Shown here: piece by piece, positions 58,129 through 64,000 of the stretch | How positions within the stretch are numbered: the first letter of the stretch is position 1 | Layout: every line of letters begins with the position of its first letter | Assembly: GCA_000161775.1 (NCBI GenBank) | Contig: GG704596.1 | Span: 1,573,593-1,637,592 of the forward strand | Direction of reading: 5' to 3' | Source: Ruegeria lacuscaerulensis ITI-1157 | GTDB lineage: Bacteria; Pseudomonadota; Alphaproteobacteria; Rhodobacterales; Rhodobacteraceae | DNA length: 64,000 bases | Translations under genes and position numbers: made by a program | Notes under the pieces: model-generated | Told to the model about the DNA's origin: nothing | What the model saw: only the letters and a program-made list of their open reading frames with translations | The model's database searches: none

Positions 58129-60225
58129 CTAGGCCGAGGCTCCAAGGTCGATGCCGGAGATGAGCCTTGGCAGGAGTTGCACAGCGGCGTAGAGCGGCCC
58201 CAAGGGCTTCTCTTCCCGGCGATAGGTGCCAGTGTTCACGTCGATCTGTTTGTGTCCGAGAAGATCGCGGCGATCAATGTCGCTTACAAGCAAGGTCAGG
58301 CCGTCTTTTACGCGGGCGTTGATCAAGGTGTCATTGACGTAGTGGCGCAGGCTCTTGGTGCTGTATCTTAAGGGGTTGCCGTCAAGGCTGCGTGAAAGAC
58401 ACTCGCGCATAACATGATCGAGATTGTCACCGAACTTCGGATTGTAAGGTGGTGGCGGTGCATGCAGATCGAGGCACGCATCACGGATTTTTGCTGGAAC
58501 CGCCGCCGGAAACAAAACAAATTGCTGTTTCGATTTGATTGTCGCAACGAACTCCAGAAAGCCCAATTCGATCACTTCCGGATGAATCGGGATCCGACGT
58601 TTGCTGTGCTTGTTCTTGAGGCCGCGCAGGTGGTTGGCGCGAATGTAGATGTAGGGAATTCCATCTTCTTCAAGGACATCGGTGACCAAGAGACCTGCGA
58701 TCTCGGCGCGGCGTGCACCGGTATGTGCGAGCAGCAAATTAATCCAGTAATGATGATCCTTAAACAGCTTGTTCCCAGGTTTGTGCCGGTCACGGAAATT
58801 CTTGCACCCTGTCCAAAGTGGGTGGGCAAAGAGCCTCCGGACGTCGGGAACGGTGAAGACAGCGGTCTTTTCCGCGTCGGTTCGATCGTCCTCCGGAACC
58901 AGGTTTGCGACCTTTGGCGTTCGGAATACCGGGGTTCCTTCGTACTCGGCATGCTCTACGACTGATTTGATCGTCGTGAGGTGTCGCTCGATGGTTCCGG
59001 CCTCGAGCCCGATCTTGTCATCGGGAATGGTCTTGGCGTCGTCAAGAAGTTCTTTGAAGGTCAAAGCCCGCTGGCGCGGAGATTTCCAATAGTGTTTCGG
59101 CATCATTTTCGCCATTGCGTTGGCAAAGATTTCCAGGTGATGGGGCCGGATATCGGTCACCAGCTGAATGCCAGTGATGTAATCGAATAGCGTGACGGAT
59201 TTGAGGTGCTGGTTCTTGGTCTCAGCATTGCACTTCTTTTTTCGTGTCATCCGAACTGCGACACCGAACAGGTCGTTCCCGTAGACACGTTCGACCCTCG
59301 CGTCTTTGGCTTCGCCCGAAAACAGCGCTTCCTCCGGTTGCTGGAGCGCCTGATCGCGTTGTTGCGCAATCGAATCTGCCGTGATGCGACCTTTGATCAA
59401 CGGAACGCCGGGCGTGAGCACTGGGGCCGCCAGTTGGCGTGGTTCCGCTTGGCGCGAGCCCGACGTGCCGGGCACAACCGATGACTCCTCCGTGGATTGG
59501 GTCGTGCCGCTGTTGCCAAGGGCATCTTCGGCCGGTGTCGGGTGAGTGGGCCTGTCGGTTCCATCGACCAAAGTCTGCAGCATTGCTGCAGCTGCGCTGC
59601 GCGCGGCCGAGCTGGAATGAAGTGGCACGGTTTGCACGGCGTCATGCGCTGCCATGCGGGCTTCCACTGCGGCCCAGCGGAGACGCAGCTTTTCGTGCTG
59701 TGAAAGATGTTCGGGGCGCTTCAATTGAGCCGCGCGTTCTTGAACGCTTTGATTGAATGCCGGTGAAATGAATTCCCTGAATTTGGTTGCCTGGATACGC
59801 GCTGCGATCGGTCGCTCATCGATCGGAAGCTGAAGCAGCCGTTCCGTTGGCATCTCCTCGCGCAGGCCGTCCTCGACAAGGCTGCGAAGAACAAACGCTT
59901 CGAGGCGATGGTGGCGCGCGCGTTCCGCCGTCAGGGATCCATCCATTCGCTCGATCATCCGTGCATTTCGCAACTCGTCCAGATAGGCGCGGAGCTCGGC
60001 CTTGAAGAAGGCCGGAGCATCGACTTCTGGCAGCGTGAGATGTGCGTTTTTCTCGAGCATTCGATCCATGTGTGCGGTCAGTTGCACACAGGATCTATGA
60101 GCCGAGTTTCGATCCGTCGTCCCCAAGGACACCATTACCGGCGGCAAACATGTGGATAACTTGGGCACCCGCCTGCGAAAGAAGTAAATCCCGCGGCGTC
60201 GCGTCAGGTAAAGAGTGCCGTGCAT
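58129..60225 (-). CDS. int: Tyrosine integrase of the tRNA-Gln island
   Basis: 698 residues. N-terminus GTLYLTRRRGIYFFRRRVPK is DUF6538-like, followed by a long helical middle and the catalytic domain. Box I Arg is in AHTGARRAEIAGLL (about 503); box II reads KSLRHYVND, with Lys where most integrases have His before the conserved Arg; LLGHKQIDVNTGTY holds the third-box His and the nucleophile Tyr (about 663). It is encoded towards the island interior, starting 168 bases from the tRNA-Gln gene, and probably integrates and excises the 36.2-60.4 kb element. Confidence 0.85.
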   Translation of the reverse strand: MHGTLYLTRRRGIYFFRRRVPKLSTCLPPVMVSLGTTDRNSAHRSCVQLTAHMDRMLEKNAHLTLPEVDAPAFFKAELRAYLDELRNARMIERMDGSLTAERARHHRLEAFVLRSLVEDGLREEMPTERLLQLPIDERPIAARIQATKFREFISPAFNQSVQERAAQLKRPEHLSQHEKLRLRWAAVEARMAAHDAVQTVPLHSSSAARSAAAAMLQTLVDGTDRPTHPTPAEDALGNSGTTQSTEESSVVPGTSGSRQAEPRQLAAPVLTPGVPLIKGRITADSIAQQRDQALQQPEEALFSGEAKDARVERVYGNDLFGVAVRMTRKKKCNAETKNQHLKSVTLFDYITGIQLVTDIRPHHLEIFANAMAKMMPKHYWKSPRQRALTFKELLDDAKTIPDDKIGLEAGTIERHLTTIKSVVEHAEYEGTPVFRTPKVANLVPEDDRTDAEKTAVFTVPDVRRLFAHPLWTGCKNFRDRHKPGNKLFKDHHYWINLLLAHTGARRAEIAGLLVTDVLEEDGIPYIYIRANHLRGLKNKHSKRRIPIHPEVIELGFLEFVATIKSKQQFVLFPAAVPAKIRDACLDLHAPPPPYNPKFGDNLDHVMRECLSRSLDGNPLRYSTKSLRHYVNDTLINARVKDGLTLLVSDIDRRDLLGHKQIDVNTGTYRREEKPLGPLYAAVQLLPRLISGIDLGASA

Positions 60226-60391
60226 CGTGACCTCGATTCTGGGTCACTGCCAGGAACGTTGTCAGATCCGTCATCAGGCTGGTCGTCGGGAGGCTGTGCA
60301 ACCTCGTGTGTAACCAGCTGTGTAACCAAACCCTCAGCCCAACTGAGAGGATTTGTTCAGATGCCTGCTTTTAAACGATTTTTCCGGGAAC

Positions 60392-60409
60392 GTGGCTGGG
60401 GTGGTAGGA
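60392..60409. repeat. Attachment site at the 3' end of tRNA-Gln
   Basis: GTGGCTGGGGTGGTAGGA, covering the CCA end, discriminator, acceptor stem and part of the T arm of the tRNA gene. An identical copy at 36169-36186 marks the other end of the island. Confidence 0.8.
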
Positions 60410-60467
60410 TTCGAACCTACGATACACGGTACCAAAAACCGCTGCCTTACCACTTGGCTACACCCCA
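60393..60467 (-). tRNA. tRNA-Gln (anticodon TTG)
   Basis: Reading the minus strand from 60467: acceptor TGGGGTG, D arm TAGCCAAGTGGTAAGG, an anticodon arm with loop TTTTGGT and anticodon TTG, T arm with GGTTCGAATCC, acceptor CACCCCA, discriminator G and an encoded CCA. All arms pair. The gene is intact, and an island is attached to its 3' end. Confidence 0.93.
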
Positions 60468-60554
60468 ACGGTGAGCGGCTACTTACGATTGTTGTTGGCA
60501 GGGTTCAAGAGCCTTCCAACAAAAAAATGTGGCGACTGAAATTTTTTTGGCAGC

Positions 60555-61544
60555 CTAGTTCACCTTCACCAGAATGGCACCGGCCCTGTTTCCGTTCTGG
60601 ACGGCTTCATGCGCCAAGACGCAATCCTGCAACGAAAACACCGCCTGTATCGGACAGTTCAAGGCCCCGGCCGCCAGCGCCGAGTGAAGGTTTTCAATGG
60701 CGCGCGAGCGCTGAGGGGAGGGCAGCAGATAGACCAGGACCATCTCGAGCGTGACGGATTTGAACATCAACGGGTAGAAGGGCAACGTTGGGGCCATCTC
60801 CTGCGCAGATCCGTAGGCGTTGATTCTGCCGTTCTCGGCGATCACGGCAGTGTTGGTCAGAACATTCCTGCCAAACTCGACGTCCACGATCCGATCGATC
60901 GGGCGCCCAAGGTTCGCGTCAAGAATCCGATCGGCCAGGTCCGGAGCAGAGTAGTCGAGTACGGCTTCGGCGCCGGCAGCGCGGACGCGATCGAAGTTGT
61001 GCGGGCTGGCGGTGGCGATGACCCGTGCACCGCCCCATCTGGCCAGCTGCACGGCCAGGAATCCGACTGTTCCCGCGCCTCCCTGGACAAGTACGCTCTG
61101 GCCGGAAACCGGCCCGCCGGAGAACACCGTGTGGCTCGCCGTCAGCCCAGGAATGCCGAGAACGGCTCCGGTTTCCAGCGAGATGCCATCGGGCAATGGG
61201 ACGGCCTGATCGGCAGGCAGTGTGATCTGGGTGGCCGCGGTGCCGAAGGCGCGATTCCATTGGCCATTCCAGATCCAGACCCGTTGGCCGATCCGCGTTT
61301 CCGGCACACCCTGTCCGACAGCCGAGACCACGCCTGCGCCGTCGCTGTGCGGAATGATGACGGGGAAGGGCGGTTTGGTGACCCCAGGCCGCGCCCCTGC
61401 GCGGGCCTTCACATCCGAAGGATTCACGCCGGAATAGGCCAGATCTACGGTCAACTCTCCGGGGGCGGGGCGGGGAATCTCGATCTCGCGCAGGGTCAGA
61501 ACATCGGCGGCAGGGCCAAAGTGGCTGTAGGTGATGGCTTGCAT
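60555..61544 (-). CDS. NADPH:quinone oxidoreductase-type MDR enzyme
   Basis: 329 residues, the usual length of zeta-crystallin/QOR-type medium-chain reductases. Motifs: GVNPSDVKARAGARP near the N-terminus, PHSDGAGVVSAVGQGV, and the nucleotide-binding LVQGGAGTVGFLAVQLARWG. The catalytic and structural zinc ligands of alcohol dehydrogenases are absent. Likely reduces quinones or enones with NADPH. Host gene just outside the island. Confidence 0.8.
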   Translation of the reverse strand: MQAITYSHFGPAADVLTLREIEIPRPAPGELTVDLAYSGVNPSDVKARAGARPGVTKPPFPVIIPHSDGAGVVSAVGQGVPETRIGQRVWIWNGQWNRAFGTAATQITLPADQAVPLPDGISLETGAVLGIPGLTASHTVFSGGPVSGQSVLVQGGAGTVGFLAVQLARWGGARVIATASPHNFDRVRAAGAEAVLDYSAPDLADRILDANLGRPIDRIVDVEFGRNVLTNTAVIAENGRINAYGSAQEMAPTLPFYPLMFKSVTLEMVLVYLLPSPQRSRAIENLHSALAAGALNCPIQAVFSLQDCVLAHEAVQNGNRAGAILVKVN

Positions 61545-61634
61545 AAAGGGCCTCGGACATTGAACGGGGTGACGGGCACCCTATCGTCGCGCGGAAGAAA
61601 TGCTAGCCTGTTCCAGCCAGACGGAGGGTCGACG

Positions 61635-62195
61635 ATGAACGCCCTGCGTATACCGGGCCACAGTTTTGCGGATTTGGCCGACTTTTCATTTGCACCCAAA
61701 TTTCTTGCCGGGGGTGAGACCGAAGGCGGTGGGTTGTGTCTTTGGGCGGAAACGCCTGATCTGTTCGCGCGGATCGTGGTTGCAAACACGGCCTGCCGAC
61801 CGGGGATCGGCCAATATGAGAGGCCTCTGCTTCCTGGCTGCGGTTCAGTCAGGAAACGCCCGAGCTCCCGGCCTGGGCGCGCAGTCCAGGGTGGAACGGT
61901 CAGCACGCTGACCGAAGCCGAGATCGCGGCTCATGGCGCGTTTTTTCGCGAAGGGCCTTTCAAGGCCGGTGTTGACAGGGCATTCCCGAAGCGCTGCGCG
62001 GGAGCGGCCGGGCAGCCTCATGTGGTGCTGCCGAAAGCTGGTCATTTCCTTCAAGACGACGTCGCCGACGCTTTGGTCGAGGGCATATTGAGCCTTGTCC
62101 GGCTGACATTCTGGAGGCAGCTATTCTCGGATTTCGTTTGGGTCCACGCCCCACAGGCTGCTTTTAGGCGCCCAGCCGCCATATCCCCCAGCTGA
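61635..62195 (+). pseudogene. Haloalkane dehalogenase relic with in-frame deletions
   Basis: The frame starts MNALRIPGHSFADLADFSFA, the usual dehalogenase start. It then jumps to LFARIVVANTACRPG, to VQGGTVSTLTEAEIAAHGAF, and to GAAGQPHVVLPKAGHFLQDD with the catalytic His. The region with the nucleophile Asp and oxyanion hole is missing, yet the frame stays open; the last 50 residues overlap the antisense SH3 gene. It cannot be an active hydrolase of this family. Confidence 0.7.
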
Positions 62196-62642
62196 AATAC
62201 GGCACCAGTCGATCGTGCAACTGCCCAGACGGGCCACCACTCCGGATTCGAAATGCGCCTTTACCGGTGCGTTCGGATCGGGGCTGGTCCGCACGGGCAG
62301 CATATCCGACTCGACCAGAACGGTGCGCACGCCCGACAGCAGCGCGTAGTGCACCCAGCCGCCTGCGCCGTCACGGTCCTGGACCTTGCGCCAGTTGCCG
62401 TATTCGGCCACCACCTGCAACGGCATGCCGCGCCGCTTGAACACCCAGTCGATCCTGTGGGTCAGGGAGGGGCCGCGGCGTACGTTCCCCTCGGCGGCCT
62501 TCATCGATACATATCGGGGAATCGGCAGATTGGTGACGGACCCGCGATTTTCCTGCGCCTGCGCGCCCCACGCGAAAACAACAGCTGCAAACGCACATAC
62601 AAAACCCAGAATTGGGTGTTTCACCGTGAAAGAAGCACTCAC
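62121..62642 (-). CDS. Exported SH3-domain protein
   Basis: 173 residues, probably from the GTG at 62642 (GAGCAGGCA upstream). Signal peptide (PILGFVCAFAAVVFAWGAQA, cleavage before QEN). The mature protein has two bacterial SH3-type segments (SMKAAEGNVRRGPSLTHRID and LVESDMLPVRTSPDPNAPVK), two Cys (GSCTIDWCR) and the ending GGYGGWAPKSSLWGV. This matches the DUF1058/SH3_4 family of exported proteins that may bind the cell wall. Its gene is antisense to the end of the dehalogenase relic. Confidence 0.75.
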   Translation of the reverse strand: MSASFTVKHPILGFVCAFAAVVFAWGAQAQENRGSVTNLPIPRYVSMKAAEGNVRRGPSLTHRIDWVFKRRGMPLQVVAEYGNWRKVQDRDGAGGWVHYALLSGVRTVLVESDMLPVRTSPDPNAPVKAHFESGVVARLGSCTIDWCRISAGGYGGWAPKSSLWGVDPNEIRE

Positions 62643-62777
62643 TGCCTGCTCTTGCGCCTGTCGATCGGGTTTCAAAAAAAAGGTCGGAGCGATGCCCCGG
62701 GGGTTCTTGTGCCCCAACTGATCCTGCGCCACGATGCCATGGCGCGCGGCGGATTGCAAAGCGGTAGGAGGGCTAAG

Positions 62778-63764
62778 GTGCCGAGAGAACGTCTGAGTGT
62801 TGTTGTAACGCGACGATTGCCGGATGCCGTGGAGACACGGCTGAGCGAGCTGTTCGATGTCAGGCTGCGTGACGATGACACGCCCATGACGCGCGACGAA
62901 CTGGTGGCTGCGGTGAAAGAAGCCGACGTGCTGGTCCCGACGATCACCGATTCGATCGATGCGGGGCTTTTGGGCCAGGCCGGCGAGCGGCTTCGTCTGA
63001 TCGCGAATTACGGCGCCGGTGTGGATCATATCGATGTCGCCACCGCGCGGCAGCGCGGCATTCTGGTCTCGAACACCCCGGGCGTGCTGACCGACGACAC
63101 GGCCGATATGACGATGGCGTTGATTTTGGCGGTGACACGGCGGATTCCCGAAGGCCTTTCGGTCATGCAGACGGGTGAATGGGACGGATGGGCCCCGACC
63201 GCCTTGCTGGGCGGGCGCGTGGGTGGCCGGCGTCTGGGGATCCTGGGGATGGGGCGCATCGGTCAGGCCGTCGCGCGCCGCGCCGCGGCATTCGGCATGC
63301 AGATCCATTACCACAATCGTCGTCGCCTGCGCCCCGAAATCGAAGAGGAGCTGCAGGCCACCTATTGGGAAAGCCTCGATCAGATGGTGGCGCGAATGGA
63401 CGTGATCTCGATCAACTGCCCTTCGACCCCGTCCACCTTCCACCTGATGAATGCGCGCCGGTTGAAACTGATGAAACCAAGCGCGGTGATCGTGAACACG
63501 TCGCGCGGCGAGGTGCTGGACGAAAACGCCCTGACCCGCATGATCCGCGCCGGTGAGATCGCGGGCGCCGGTTTGGATGTTTATGAGAAAGGGACCGACG
63601 TGAACCCCCGGCTGCGCCAGTTGCCGAACGTCGTATTGCTGCCGCATATGGGCTCTGCCACGCTCGAAGGGCGGATCGAGATGGGCGAAAAGGTCATCAT
63701 CAACATCAAGACCTTCGAAGACGGGCATCGCCCGCCCGATCAGGTTGTGCCCGCGATGCTGTAA
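62778..63764 (+). CDS. D-2-hydroxyacid dehydrogenase (glyoxylate reductase type)
   Basis: 328 residues from the GTG at 62778, which has GGAGGGCTAAG upstream. Substrate-domain motif NYGAGVDHIDVATARQRGIL, NAD(P)-binding RRLGILGMGRIGQAVARRAA, and catalytic Arg (NTSRGEVLDENAL), Glu and His (LLPHMGSATLEGR) are all present. It would reduce glyoxylate or hydroxypyruvate, or oxidise D-glycerate. Well-conserved host gene. Confidence 0.88.
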   Translation: MPRERLSVVVTRRLPDAVETRLSELFDVRLRDDDTPMTRDELVAAVKEADVLVPTITDSIDAGLLGQAGERLRLIANYGAGVDHIDVATARQRGILVSNTPGVLTDDTADMTMALILAVTRRIPEGLSVMQTGEWDGWAPTALLGGRVGGRRLGILGMGRIGQAVARRAAAFGMQIHYHNRRRLRPEIEEELQATYWESLDQMVARMDVISINCPSTPSTFHLMNARRLKLMKPSAVIVNTSRGEVLDENALTRMIRAGEIAGAGLDVYEKGTDVNPRLRQLPNVVLLPHMGSATLEGRIEMGEKVIINIKTFEDGHRPPDQVVPAML

Positions 63765-63770
63765 ACTCTG

Positions 63771-63804
63771 CCCGGCCAGTCTTTTTGCGGCCGGGATTTT
63801 TTTG
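63771..63804 (+). terminator. Terminator after the dehydrogenase gene
   Basis: CCCGGCC (63771-63777) pairs with GGCCGGG (63789-63795), followed by ATTTTTTT. Six bases after the stop codon. Confidence 0.8.
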
Positions 63805-63858
63805 GTCCGCGGTCCCACGCGGCAAACAAGACAGTTTTAGGATCAGGAGGAATTCAAG

Positions 63859-64000
63859 ATGCGTGCCATGTTTTCAGGATTGACGCTTGCGGCGCTGGCT
63901 TTGGCCGGCCCCGGGTTTGCACAGGAAGCCGCCGATGCCGTGGCCCCCGAAGTCGCCTCGGAAGGTCAGGTTCAGGCACTGACCGATCAGGCCATGGCCG
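63859..64000 (+). CDS. Exported protein, N-terminus only
   Basis: The gene runs off the right edge after 47 codons. CAGGAGG lies 8 bases before the ATG. A signal peptide (RAMFSGLTLAALALAGPGFA, cleavage before QEA) is followed by an Ala/Glu-rich mature start (AADAVAPEVASEGQVQALTD). Too short to assign a family. Confidence 0.65.
   Translation, partial: MRAMFSGLTLAALALAGPGFAQEAADAVAPEVASEGQVQALTDQAMA

Noticed and set aside
60609-62195. 528-codon plus-strand open frame over the quinone oxidoreductase
   Set aside because: The first 1 kb is the antisense of a well-conserved reductase and encodes low-complexity sequence; only the part from 61635 shows homology (dehalogenase relic).
1-64000. CRISPR arrays
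   Set aside because: No regularly spaced identical repeats with unique spacers were seen; the repeats present are coding (fibre), iteron-like or att copies.

Overview
The window comes from an alphaproteobacterium, most likely a Roseobacter-group Rhodobacteraceae. The evidence is high-GC coding DNA, a lambda-type siphophage of the kind common in this family, N-terminally DUF6538-like integrases, a CtrA-type motif, LuxI, and typical host genes (zur/znu, glyoxylate-type reductase). No species can be named from sequence alone.

1-30.5 kb is a prophage whose left end lies outside the window. It has an immunity/early module (XRE repressor, Cro-like protein, two copies of one promoter-operator module), a replication-type block (DnaA-C-like protein, DUF1376-like protein, GTGAC repeat cluster), packaging and head genes (Nu1-like small terminase, GpA-like large terminase, gpW, portal, prohead protease fused to a Mu-T-like capsid protein, DUF2190), a complete siphovirus tail module with an A AAA AAC -1 frameshift site in the G/GT chaperone gene, a tip protein, an S74-chaperone fibre, a lysis/accessory block (GH108 endolysin, holin candidates, a thermonuclease), and a fibre cassette bounded by 18-bp repeats. 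No integrase gene lies in this part of the window.

30.5-34.3 kb is a gene-poor stretch and then host zinc uptake: znuB-znuC-zur on the minus strand, divergent from znuA, with a Zur-box-like dyad between them.

34.4-60.5 kb is a composite island at tRNA-Gln(TTG). An 18-bp copy of the tRNA 3' end at 36169-36186 matches the intact gene at 60392-60409, and related integrases sit to the left of both: a truncated one ruined by IS3 debris, and an intact-length one. The 24-kb segment between holds MobC and a relaxase, so it looks like an integrative mobilizable element. Cargo: an AAA+/M41 protease with a zinc-ribbon GIY-YIG protein; an unrecognised three-gene operon ending in a PD-(D/E)XK-like protein; a TrpRS gene behind a Trp-codon attenuator; a guanidine-II riboswitch with a Gdx exporter and a cysteine hydrolase; a TbpB-like surface lipoprotein (frameshifted) and a SLAM translocator; an RTX glycoside-hydrolase-like protein; a LuxI synthase; and IS21, IS5 and IS481 debris. 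The 46.4-55 kb part is visibly more AT-rich than its flanks.

60.5-64 kb is host chromosome: quinone oxidoreductase, an in-frame haloalkane dehalogenase relic, an SH3-domain exported protein, a D-2-hydroxyacid dehydrogenase and the start of an exported protein.

The best candidates for undescribed biology are the trpS attenuator, the AAA-M41/GIY-YIG operon, the three-gene nuclease operon, and the tandem tRNA-Gln islands. All family calls come from reading motifs by eye; no database search was run.
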